Part shown: positions 50,336-58,226 of the stretch, piece by piece | Numbering within the stretch: position 1 is the stretch's first letter | How the letters are laid out: each line of letters opens with the position of its first letter | Source of the DNA: Polaromonas vacuolata | Lineage (GTDB): Bacteria > Pseudomonadota > Gammaproteobacteria > Burkholderiales > Burkholderiaceae_C | DNA: 64,000 nucleotides | Assembly (NCBI RefSeq): GCF_012584515.1 | Contig: NZ_CP051461.1 | Span: 2,227,501 to 2,291,500, forward strand | Direction of reading: 5' to 3' | Position numbers and translations under genes: made by a program | The notes under the pieces: model-generated | Told to the model about the DNA's origin: nothing | The model's database searches: none | What the model saw: the letters and a program-made list of their open reading frames with translations, nothing else

Positions 50336-51181
50336 TTACAGACTTTGGGTAGTCCCGCTGCGCGGTTGCCAACGCATGAGTTTTTTCTCCGCCCGAGTCA
50401 CCAGCCCATCAAGCACTAAAGCGCATGCCGTTAAAACGGCGATACCAGCGAACACTGTATTCACATCAAACGTGCCTTCTGCCTGCAAAATCAAGTAACC
50501 CACCCCACGCGCAGAGCCCAAATACTCACCCACTACCGCGCCAACAAAGGCCAGACCCACAGAGGTGTGCAAACTGGAAAACACCCAGCTAGTGGCGCTT
50601 GGCAAATACACCGTGCGCAGCAACTGACGCTGATTCGCGCCCAACATACGCGCATTAGCAAGCACCACGGGACTGACTTCCTTCACACCTTGATAGACGT
50701 TAAAGAAAACAATAAAGAACACCAAAGTCACGGCCAGCGCCACCTTGCTCCAAATACCAAGACCAAACCAAAGCGCAAAAATCGGCGCCAAAATTACCCG
50801 TGGCATGGAATTAGCCGCCTTGATGTAGGGGTCCAAAATTGCGCCCGCAGTCGGCGCCAAAGCCAACCAAAGACCGGCGCCCAATCCCAAGCCGGTGCCA
50901 ATACCAAAGGCCAGCACGGTCTCTAGCAAGGTCGTGCCTAGGTGGATATAAATATCAGCGCGGCCGTCCAAGCCGTCGGGAAACAAGCTGTTGGGCGCAA
51001 TCCCAAACGGCATAAACCAACTCCAAACACGGCCGGCCACTTGCAACGGCTCGCCCATGAAAAAGGCGGCTTGCTTATCCAGCGAAACAATTTGCCATGT
51101 CACTAAAAAAATCGCCAGCAAACCGAATTGCCAAGCGCGCAGGTTGCTACTCGAAGGTTTTATAAAACGCCACATGATCAA
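50336..51181 (-). CDS. ABC transporter permease (SsuC/TauC/NrtB type)
   Basis: The 281-residue inner-membrane protein has about six helices and the permease motif for the ATPase contact in YLPSATSWVFSSLHTSVGLAFVGAVVGEY (EAA-type loop before it: ANARMLGANQRQLLRTV). It forms the channel for the substrate brought by the NMT1-like binding protein coded two genes upstream. Its ATG overlaps the ATPase stop by four bases. Substrate class (sulfonate, taurine, nitrate, pyrimidine or other) is not resolved. Confidence 0.92.
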   Translation of the reverse strand: MIMWRFIKPSSSNLRAWQFGLLAIFLVTWQIVSLDKQAAFFMGEPLQVAGRVWSWFMPFGIAPNSLFPDGLDGRADIYIHLGTTLLETVLAFGIGTGLGLGAGLWLALAPTAGAILDPYIKAANSMPRVILAPIFALWFGLGIWSKVALAVTLVFFIVFFNVYQGVKEVSPVVLANARMLGANQRQLLRTVYLPSATSWVFSSLHTSVGLAFVGAVVGEYLGSARGVGYLILQAEGTFDVNTVFAGIAVLTACALVLDGLVTRAEKKLMRWQPRSGTTQSL

Positions 51182-52005
51182 GCCGCCTTGGTCAATTGTT
51201 GGGCGTAGCCCTTGAGTACTTCGTCCCTGAGAACCCCCCAGATCTGCGTGTGCAGTTCCACAAAGCGCGGCTGCATACGCGACTCGGAAACATCGCGAGG
51301 TCTAGGCAAATCAATCACAAACTCACCAATCGGATGCGTCGCCGGGCCAGCCGACAGCACCACCACACGGTCACTCATGGCAATCGCCTCGTCTAAATCG
51401 TGGGTGATAAAAAGCACGGCTTTTTTCTTCGCTGCCCAAAGGTCTAACACCTCGTTTTCCATCAACTGACGGGTTTGAATATCGAGCGCGCTAAACGGCT
51501 CGTCCATCAAAATAATATCCGGATCTAAAGCCAACACCTGCGCCAGTGCGCAGCGCTTACGCATGCCGCCAGACAACTCGTGAGGATAGCGCTCACCAAA
51601 ACTACCTAGACCAACTCTCTCCAGCCAAGCCTGGGCTTGAGCGCGCGCCTCCTCATCTGGCAAACCGCGGTATTGCAGACCGACCATGACGTTGTCAATC
51701 GCACTTCGCCAAGGCATGAGCGCATCGGCCTGAAACATATAGCCAGCCCGAGTGTTGATGCCGTTTAGTGGTTCACCAAAAACCTTGACGCTACCAGTCG
51801 ATGGCGCGAGCAGACCAGCACCAATATTGAGCAATGTTGACTTGCCGCAGCCAGTCGGCCCGACCAAAGAGACAAACTCGCCAGCTCGAATGCGTAACGT
51901 GGTGTCGCCCACAGCGTTGTAGCGCTGAATAGGTTGACCTTTAACCCTGGGGTTTGAAAAAAATGTACAGGAAACGTCCTGCAACTCCAGTGCAAATTCA
52001 TTCAT
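51178..52005 (-). CDS. ABC transporter ATP-binding protein (SsuB/TauB type)
   Basis: The 275-residue ATPase has Walker A GPTGCGKSTL, signature ELSGGMRKRCALAQ, Walker B DIILMDEPFSALD and the switch His in FITHDLDEA. A deviation from the usual LSGGMRQR is LSGGMRKR. It energises the permease with which it overlaps by ATGA. Together with the binding protein it makes a complete importer. Confidence 0.94.
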   Translation of the reverse strand: MNEFALELQDVSCTFFSNPRVKGQPIQRYNAVGDTTLRIRAGEFVSLVGPTGCGKSTLLNIGAGLLAPSTGSVKVFGEPLNGINTRAGYMFQADALMPWRSAIDNVMVGLQYRGLPDEEARAQAQAWLERVGLGSFGERYPHELSGGMRKRCALAQVLALDPDIILMDEPFSALDIQTRQLMENEVLDLWAAKKKAVLFITHDLDEAIAMSDRVVVLSAGPATHPIGEFVIDLPRPRDVSESRMQPRFVELHTQIWGVLRDEVLKGYAQQLTKAA

Positions 52006-52086
52006 GCAATCACTCTAAATCCGTGAAAACGATAGGGCTAGAGTAAGGAAGTTCAAATCCAAAACATCTAAAAATATGAAAAAAGC

Positions 52087-53136
52087 TTAAGCCTTAAAAC
52101 GATCCTTTGCCCGTTTAGCGAATTCATTGGTGTAGGTTTTACTCAAATCAATTTTGTCGGCCTTAATTTTGGAATCAAAACTCTCCAGTGCTTTAAGGGC
52201 TGTGAGTGGTCCTTCTGCGGGCATGATGCCGTCGAGCGAGATGGACTCTCTGACTTTATTAAATGCCGCCAAATACAAGCCCCTATCGCCCAGCAAATAA
52301 CTCTCTGGCACGGTTTTGATGATGTCCGCAGGTCCGGCCGTTTGCAGCCATTTCAGACCGTGCACTATGGCGTTGGCCATGGCTTGGCAAGTGTTGGGAT
52401 TTTTCTCCACAAACTCTTGCGAAGCATAGAGACAGGCGGCGGGCATCATGCCGCCAAAAACATCTAACGTGCCCTTGAGGGTACGCGTGTCGCTGATAAT
52501 TTTGACATCGCCTTTTTGCTCCAGCATGGTCATGACTGGATCGATATTACATATAGCGTCAATTTGTCCTGAACGCATTGCCGTGAGTGCACCAGCGGAG
52601 GTGCCTACGCCAATAAAGCTCACATCTGAAGCGCTTAAACCGCTTCGGGAGAGCAATAAATTCGCCATCATATTGGTTGAAGAGCCCGGCGCAGACACAC
52701 CAATTTTCTTGCCCTTTAGATCGGCCAGTGACTTAAAGCCGGTCATGGTTTTAGAAGACACACCAAAGGCGATCTGCGGCGCTCGACCCATCAATACAAA
52801 AGCGCGAAATATTTGGTTTTTTGACTGCAAATTAACGGTGTGCTCAAAGGCACCAGCGCAAACATCAGCAGAGCCGCCGACGACGGCCTGTAAGGCACGC
52901 GAGCCACCAGCAAAGTCGCTAATTTCAACATCTAGGCCCTCAGCCTTGAAGTAGCCGAGCTGCTCAGCAATTGTCAACGGCAGATAGTAAAAACCGGCCT
53001 TACCACCGACAGCAATAGAAACCTTGTTTTTTTCTAATTTGGGCTGTGCATACAGTCTGGGCAAAGCCAATGCCGCAGTACCCAATGCAGCGCCAGCCGC
53101 AAAACGACGGCGGGAAAGAGAGGGAAATGCATTCAT
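52087..53136 (-). CDS. ABC transporter substrate-binding protein (NMT1/SsuA-like), Tat-type signal
   Basis: The start at 53136 (MNAFPSLSRRRFAAGAALGT) has AAGGA upstream and gives 349 residues. RRRFA followed by a hydrophobic stretch and a cut near YAQ suggests Tat export to the periplasm. The mature part has GFYYLPLTIAEQLGYFKAEG and VGGSADVCAGAFEH, typical of NMT1/aliphatic sulfonate binding proteins, and DLKGKKIGVSAPGSSTN. It gives specificity to the importer. A longer frame to 53238 adds an unlikely N-terminus. Confidence 0.92.
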   Translation of the reverse strand: MNAFPSLSRRRFAAGAALGTAALALPRLYAQPKLEKNKVSIAVGGKAGFYYLPLTIAEQLGYFKAEGLDVEISDFAGGSRALQAVVGGSADVCAGAFEHTVNLQSKNQIFRAFVLMGRAPQIAFGVSSKTMTGFKSLADLKGKKIGVSAPGSSTNMMANLLLSRSGLSASDVSFIGVGTSAGALTAMRSGQIDAICNIDPVMTMLEQKGDVKIISDTRTLKGTLDVFGGMMPAACLYASQEFVEKNPNTCQAMANAIVHGLKWLQTAGPADIIKTVPESYLLGDRGLYLAAFNKVRESISLDGIMPAEGPLTALKALESFDSKIKADKIDLSKTYTNEFAKRAKDRFKA

Positions 53137-53300
53137 CGAGAGTCCTTCTACGGGTGGAAGTAGCAAAAGCGAAGCCGCAGCGTTTAGACGCCGCAATACT
53201 TTACGAATTACTACTAGCGTAGACCACCGAAGAAGCAATAAACATCGGTATCATCCCGCGAGGGTTTATACCCAAGACTGAAATTCAGCCGGCTCTACGA

Positions 53301-53322
53301 ATTAATAAGTACTCTTATTAAT
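53301..53322. promoter_or_regulatory. Inverted repeat upstream of the ABC transporter operon
   Basis: ATTAATAAG-TACT-CTTATTAAT is a perfect 9-4-9 palindrome about 165 bases before the binding-protein start. It may be an operator; an AT-rich hairpin in the region between the two genes is the alternative. Confidence 0.4.
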
Positions 53323-53406
53323 TAAGAAATCCATCCTCTTACATTTAAACCGCATCTCTCGCCTTAACCAATGCCAATGCCAACGCCGACTAAAGCCGTT
53401 AGCTTT

Positions 53407-53820
53407 TTAGCGAAACCCCGCAAACAAAATTGCAATATTGACAAGCAGGCCTAAAGCCCAAATCGCTGAACGCAAATTTGCCTTATCCGATACATAGGCC
53501 AATATATAGCCGGCGCGCAGCACTAAAAAAGCCACGGCCAATGCGTCTACCAATGGCTGGCTGGCCTGCAATTGATGGGCAACAATGACGGCTGCAAAAA
53601 AGAAAGGCAAGGCCTCGTGGGTGTTGGCCTGAGCTGAATTAGCGCGCGCTCGCCAGTCGGTTTGCAGCGCCAACCAAGCGCGCGGGTTGTGGTTGTCATA
53701 GCCGCCTTGCTGGCGCGACTTACCAAACGTGCCGTATTTCGAAATACCAGCACACACTACGGGCAACAGTGCGGCCAATAGCAAACAGCCATAAGCCCAA
53801 GTGAAATGGTTAAAGGTCAT
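53407..53820 (-). CDS. MAPEG-family membrane protein
   Basis: The 137-residue protein has four membrane helices. It fits the MAPEG plan: an N-terminal helix, then GYDNHNPRAWLALQTDWRAR and ANTHEALPFFFAAVIVAHQ, and the last two helices with FLVLRAGYILAYVSDKANLR. Eukaryotic relatives include microsomal glutathione transferases; bacterial members are mostly uncharacterised. It follows recR with a 40-base gap but is probably not functionally linked. Confidence 0.92.
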   Translation of the reverse strand: MTFNHFTWAYGCLLLAALLPVVCAGISKYGTFGKSRQQGGYDNHNPRAWLALQTDWRARANSAQANTHEALPFFFAAVIVAHQLQASQPLVDALAVAFLVLRAGYILAYVSDKANLRSAIWALGLLVNIAILFAGFR

Positions 53821-53860
53821 TTTTTTCCAGCCTTTTACTGCGCTTTAAACGCTTTAGGTT

Positions 53861-54487
53861 TTAACGCCGGTCAACCAGCGCGTGGGCAATCGTGCCCAAA
53901 TCCACATATTCCAGCTCACTACCTACAGGCACACCTCGGGCCAACCGGGTAACTTGTACGCCGCGGCTTTTGAGTGCTTGGCTAATCACGTGCGCTGTGG
54001 CCTCACCTTCTGCAGTGAAGTTGGTCGCCAAAATAACTTCTTGCACCTCACGACTCTCGACCGGCATGAGCAGACCTGCGTCGTCTTTCGGAACGACCCG
54101 GTCAAACAGCTTTTGCAAGCCAATGTCATGCGGACCAATGCCGTCTAGCGGACTGAGTTTGCCCATCAACACAAAGTAAAGACCGCGGTAAGCCAGCGTG
54201 CGTTCTAGCGCGGCTTGATCGGCCGGCGTTTCCACCACACACAGCTTGCTGCGATCACGTTGGGCGTTTGAGCAAGTGCGGCAAATGTCCTGCTCTGTCA
54301 AGGTATTGCATAAATCGCAATGCTTGATGCTAGAGACTGCATGCTCTAGCGCGCGGGCTATTTGCAGTGCTGCATGCCGGTCATGCTGGAGCAAATGAAA
54401 AGCCATACGTGCCGCCGATTTAACGCCAACACCAGGGAGTTTTCGCAGCGCCTGTACCAAGCCTTCAAGGGCATTGGAATCGGCCAA
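53861..54487 (-). CDS. recR: Recombination mediator RecR
   Basis: The 208-residue protein has the helix-hairpin-helix region [20 protein letters not shown], a four-Cys zinc finger ([16 protein letters not shown]), a Toprim domain with [15 protein letters not shown] and a C-terminal Walker-B-like end. It works with RecF/RecO to load RecA on gaps. The start is a TTG one base after the ebfC stop, so it is coupled to ebfC. The order dnaX-ebfC-recR is conserved across bacteria. Confidence 0.96.
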   Translation of the reverse strand: MADSNALEGLVQALRKLPGVGVKSAARMAFHLLQHDRHAALQIARALEHAVSSIKHCDLCNTLTEQDICRTCSNAQRDRSKLCVVETPADQAALERTLAYRGLYFVLMGKLSPLDGIGPHDIGLQKLFDRVVPKDDAGLLMPVESREVQEVILATNFTAEGEATAHVISQALKSRGVQVTRLARGVPVGSELEYVDLGTIAHALVDRR

Positions 54488-54488
54488 A

Positions 54489-54821
54489 TCAGAAAGGCAT
54501 TTTCATGCCACCCGGCAGGCTAGGCATACCAGCGGTGAGCTTGCCTAGCTTTTCGGCGCTGAGTTCTTCAGCCTTTCGGACTGCGGCATTAAAGGCAGCG
54601 GCGACCAAGTCTTCAATCATGTCTTTGTCATCGGTGAGCAAGCTAGGATCAATTTCGATGCGCTTAACGTCGTGCTTGCAAGTCATGGTGACTTTCACCA
54701 AGCCGGAGCCGGATTCGGCAGTTACTTCGATGAAAGCGAGCTCGTCCTGGGCTTTTTTAAGATTGTCCTGCATGGTCTGCGCCTGCTTCATGAGGCCGGC
54801 GAGTTGTCCTTTATTGAACAT
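54489..54821 (-). CDS. ebfC: Nucleoid-associated protein YbaB/EbfC
   Basis: The ATG at 54821 with AAGGA upstream gives 110 residues. The start [20 protein letters not shown] forms a coiled segment, followed by the beta core with [20 protein letters not shown], and a Gly/Met/Pro-rich tail. It binds DNA as a dimer of unclear role. It lies between dnaX and recR. A longer frame to 54872 is not supported. Confidence 0.95.
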   Translation of the reverse strand: MFNKGQLAGLMKQAQTMQDNLKKAQDELAFIEVTAESGSGLVKVTMTCKHDVKRIEIDPSLLTDDKDMIEDLVAAAFNAAVRKAEELSAEKLGKLTAGMPSLPGGMKMPF

Positions 54822-54910
54822 GTTTTTTCCTTTTAAGAGTGATAGGTCTTGCGTGTCGACGGGGCCGGCCACGCGTTATGCGTTGATTGCTGTTTGCAAT
54901 GACTTCTCGA

Positions 54911-56998
54911 TCATATCGGTAGGCCAGTGCCGCCGCGCGCAGCTTCAGTAGTAGCCTGCAACTGATGCTTGATGCTGCCGGGGACAATTTTTGCACCCCA
55001 GTCACGCATTAATTCAAGCACCAATGGGTCTTGATGAATGATCTCCTCGGCCAGTCGTTGGCGCTCTTGCAAGGCCGCGTTGTTACGACGCGCCGGCGTA
55101 TCACCGACTGCACCTACGTTAACGGCTAGTTTTAAGCGCGGCTGAGTAAGCAGTACTTGCAGCGCGGTTTGCAATTTCTCGCAGGCGGACGGTTGAATCA
55201 AGGATTGACGCTCGACGCAAATTGTCCACAGGCTATGGCCTTCTTCTGCCAGAGAATTGAGTGGCGCTTCATGCGAAACCAGCTCTGACTGCAAAGCAAT
55301 CTCACGCGCTAAAGCCGTAATGGCTTCGCTGCGTGTTAACTGCCCGACTAACTCGGCCCACATTGCGCCGAGTGCTGTCGCCACCAGTGCGGCCAGCGGG
55401 GCCGGTTCTGACATTTGGCGCACGCGAACAGGTGGCGATGGTGCCAATGCAGCTATTGGCGTTTGTGGAGTTTGTGGCTCTGGATTTTCTTCGAAGTCTT
55501 GCTCTGAATCTATTGGCGGTTGTAGATGGCTATCTGAATCTGAATCTGAATCCGACGTGAACTCTATCTCCGGCGGCTCGTCTTGCGAGTTATTTTGCGC
55601 GTTATTTTGCGCGTTGTTCTGTGCGTTGTTAGTCGGCGCACTCTGCGCCTCAGTCTGGTGCGGTTTCGCCATATCAGGCGACGCGTTAATTACAGCGACA
55701 TCTTCCCAAGGCGGTACTGACAAGGGCGTTGCTACGCTTGTGCGTGCGCTAACTGGTGCCGCCTGAGCCCGTACAGGCTCAGGATCAGGCTTTTTTGCCG
55801 GCTCAGCGGCGCTCCTGTCACTGCTCTCGATCGCGCTGCTTACGGCGCGGGGAACTGCGACAGTTCCTGCGGGTTTAAAGGCTAAAAGGCGTAGCAGCAC
55901 CATGGTCAGGGCGGCGTATTCGTCAGGTGCTAAGCCGAGTTCTCCACGGCCGTGCAAACACAGGCTGTAGAGCAACTGGGTTTCATCGGCCGGTAGCAAC
56001 TGCGCTAGGCGGGCGATTTCGCCGGCCTCGGGGTCGGCGCTATTATCAGCATCGGCGGCTGTCTCTAATGCCTGACTCATCATGGATGGCACAGCTTGCA
56101 GCACCGCCATGCGTTGCAGCACAGTCGTCATTTCCTCTAATGTTGAGGCAGCGCTTAAGCCGTGAAGGCGTAACACCTCGGCAATCTCGACCAGGCTTTT
56201 GCCGTCGGCCCGGGCAAGCGCATCAAGCAGTCCAAACACGTAGCTGCGATCAACACTGCCCAGCATCAAACGCACACTAGCTTCGTGCAACTGACCCGAG
56301 CCAAAGGCAATCGCTTGGTCGGTAAGCGAGAGTGCGTCGCGCATAGAACCCCGTGCGGCACGCGCTAATAAGCGCAAGGCTTGCGTATCCGACGGGACTT
56401 CTTCTATGCCCAGCACATGGCCGAGATGCTCCAAAATAGTTTCTGGCGCCATAGGCCGCAGGTTGAACTGCAGGCAGCGGGACAGCACTGTCGCCGGCAC
56501 TTTTTGTGGGTCGGTTGTAGCCAATACAAACTTGAGGTAGTCAGGCGGCTCCTCCAACGTCTTGAGCATGGCATTGAATGCGGTGTTGGTCAGCATGTGG
56601 ACTTCGTCGATCATGAAGACCTTAAAGCGACCAAGCACTGGTTTATAAACCGCTTGCTCAAGCAACTGCGCAATCTCATCAACGCCGCGGTTAGAGGCGG
56701 CATCGAGCTCGGTGTAGTCAACAAAGCGGCCGCTGTCTATGTCAATGCAAGCTTGGCAAACACCGCAAGGTGTAGCGGTAATACCGCCCTGCCCGTCCAC
56801 GCCCACGCAGTTAAGCGACTTAGCCAAAATACGCGATATGGTAGTTTTACCAACGCCGCGGGTGCCGGTAAACATATACGCATGATGAAGGCGCTGAGTA
56901 GTTAGCGCATTACCCAAGGCTTGGACCACATGCGATTGACCCACCATTTCCGAAAAGTTCTTGGGACGGTATTTGCGGGCTAGGACTAGATAGGACAT
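54911..56998 (-). CDS. dnaX: DNA polymerase III tau/gamma subunit
   Basis: The 695-residue tau form has Walker A GTRGVGKTT (45-53), the zinc module Cys64/78/81/84, Walker B with IDEVHMLTNTAFNAML and the sensor region TDPQKVPATVLSRC, then a clamp-loader collar. After about 375 comes a low-complexity linker with AQNN repeats and Asp/Ser runs, then the tau domain for contact with the polymerase. A programmed -1 frameshift site at 55762-55796 should also give a 404-residue gamma form. The gene opens the dnaX-ebfC-recR operon. Confidence 0.97.
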   Translation of the reverse strand: MSYLVLARKYRPKNFSEMVGQSHVVQALGNALTTQRLHHAYMFTGTRGVGKTTISRILAKSLNCVGVDGQGGITATPCGVCQACIDIDSGRFVDYTELDAASNRGVDEIAQLLEQAVYKPVLGRFKVFMIDEVHMLTNTAFNAMLKTLEEPPDYLKFVLATTDPQKVPATVLSRCLQFNLRPMAPETILEHLGHVLGIEEVPSDTQALRLLARAARGSMRDALSLTDQAIAFGSGQLHEASVRLMLGSVDRSYVFGLLDALARADGKSLVEIAEVLRLHGLSAASTLEEMTTVLQRMAVLQAVPSMMSQALETAADADNSADPEAGEIARLAQLLPADETQLLYSLCLHGRGELGLAPDEYAALTMVLLRLLAFKPAGTVAVPRAVSSAIESSDRSAAEPAKKPDPEPVRAQAAPVSARTSVATPLSVPPWEDVAVINASPDMAKPHQTEAQSAPTNNAQNNAQNNAQNNSQDEPPEIEFTSDSDSDSDSHLQPPIDSEQDFEENPEPQTPQTPIAALAPSPPVRVRQMSEPAPLAALVATALGAMWAELVGQLTRSEAITALAREIALQSELVSHEAPLNSLAEEGHSLWTICVERQSLIQPSACEKLQTALQVLLTQPRLKLAVNVGAVGDTPARRNNAALQERQRLAEEIIHQDPLVLELMRDWGAKIVPGSIKHQLQATTEAARGGTGLPI
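55762..55796 (-). promoter_or_regulatory. Programmed -1 ribosomal frameshift signal in dnaX
   Basis: Minus-strand GCA AAA AAG holds the heptamer A AAA AAG in the zero frame (55796-55790). Six bases later CCTGAGCC, loop TGTACG, GGCTCAGG forms a perfect 8-bp stem. After a -1 slip the next codons are GCC TGA, ending gamma at 55785 after Lys403-Ala404. This matches the E. coli arrangement, where the slip also leads to a stop at once. AGGAG lies about 15 bases upstream as a possible stimulating site. Confidence 0.8.
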
Positions 56999-57091
56999 AG
57001 CGATATTCTAGATTGCGGCGACTTGACATGAGATGACAGAAAAAATGCGTCGTCATGACCTTTAATCAGCCGAGGGCAAACCGAAGTCCCG

Positions 57092-57097
57092 TACAAT
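57092..57097 (+). promoter_or_regulatory. -10 box of the 4.5S RNA gene
   Basis: TACAAT five bases before the predicted RNA start fits a sigma-70 -10 box. The -35 region is not convincing by eye. Confidence 0.5.
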
Positions 57098-57101
57098 ATA
57101 C

Positions 57102-57201
57102 GGTGACGAGCCTTCCCGCATGGTGAAGCGGCCAACCGGGTCAGATGGGGAACCAAGCAGCCCTAACTGTAGAGCCAGTGCCGGGGTCAAGGTTCGTCAC
57201 C
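57102..57201 (+). ncRNA. ffs: 4.5S RNA (SRP RNA, bacterial small type)
   Basis: Ends GGTGACGA and TCGTCACC pair as the closing stem. The centre has the SRP apical region with GGGTCAGATGGGGAACCAAGCAGCCC, where the GGTCAG and AGCAGCC parts form the loop that binds Ffh. It targets membrane proteins as part of the signal recognition particle. It is divergent from dnaX, a common order in proteobacteria. The ends are set by the outer stem and could shift a few bases. A -10 box lies at 57092-57097. Confidence 0.93.
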
Positions 57202-57326
57202 TCATACATCGACATCCTTGAAATTTTTAATTTGTTCAAGCGAGTCCCAGCACACCGTCAACCAAACGTGTGAACTTCCAAAATACTGAGGCTCAAAGTT
57301 CAAGCCGCAGCACATACATTTAATTC

Positions 57327-57935
57327 TTAACGCCTAAACGGGTGATCACGGCCTGACAGCGCTAACGCCAGCTTAACTTCCCAAGCATGAGACGGCACTA
57401 TTTGCGACGCATAAGAATTAAAAGCCAAGAAAAAAAGCAAAGGCGAAAGTCGCACTGCCCAGTTAAGACTCAGTGGTTTCTCAATTGCGTTGAGTACGAA
57501 CAAAGACACGGCAGCACCTAAGGCCCAACCCAAGCAAACTTCGCTAAAGCTGTGCGCACCCAAAATGATTCTCGACCAGCCGACGCCGACTGAAAATAAA
57601 ATTCCTAAGCACGCCGCAAGCTGGCACTTAAACCGCGAATCGCTGGAAATATAAAGCCGAAACAACACAGGAAAAATCGCTGTTGCCAACAAGGTATGGC
57701 CGCTAATGCCGGTAAAGTCCAATGCGGCAATACCTAAGCCCCAGCCCCAAAACAAGCATTTACTCATCAGAGTCAGCAAGACCGCCAAGCCCAGCGCGAA
57801 CAGCCAGCGGTAGGCGACTTTTCTTTGAACTAGAAATAAACCCAAGAAATGCAAAAAAAATATCGGTAGCAATATGCTGGCTGATCCCAAATGCGTGATG
57901 ACGCGCCACCAATATATTGAGTTTGAGATTGCCAT
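57327..57935 (-). CDS. PAP2-superfamily membrane phosphatase
   Basis: The 202-residue protein has five to six helices. PAP2 motif 2 is FTGISGHT (SGH) and motif 3 is SRIILGAHSFSE, where the family usually has a final Asp rather than Glu. Motif 1 (KxxxxxxRP) is not seen in usual form; KCLFWGWGLG lies at its place. It may act on lipid phosphates, but the altered motifs leave activity unsure. Confidence 0.85.
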   Translation of the reverse strand: MAISNSIYWWRVITHLGSASILLPIFFLHFLGLFLVQRKVAYRWLFALGLAVLLTLMSKCLFWGWGLGIAALDFTGISGHTLLATAIFPVLFRLYISSDSRFKCQLAACLGILFSVGVGWSRIILGAHSFSEVCLGWALGAAVSLFVLNAIEKPLSLNWAVRLSPLLFFLAFNSYASQIVPSHAWEVKLALALSGRDHPFRR

Positions 57936-58226
57936 AAATAAGAAAAAATTAATGGGACTGTAGCTTGTTTAAATCGCTGCACATACGCGTTTGTACGCGC
58001 ACAGATTCATCCAAAATAATTATCAGCTGATCGCAATGCACACATTGAAAATGCTTTGGTATTATTTTCACAATCTCTGCAGCGGGCTTACTCAAAGCTT
58101 AAAGCTAGCGCCACACAAACTCTGACGACAAAGCCATTGATAAATAATTTAGAGCGTTAATAAATAGTTCTGAATTTCGTCAAAGTCAGCCCTAAACTGC
58201 AGCTTTCCCGGCCAGCTTGCAAAATA

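Noticed and set aside
55585..55630. AQNN-coding 12-bp repeats in dnaX as a separate repeat element
   Set aside because: They are part of the low-complexity linker of tau, which varies freely in this family; no sign of function beyond the linker.
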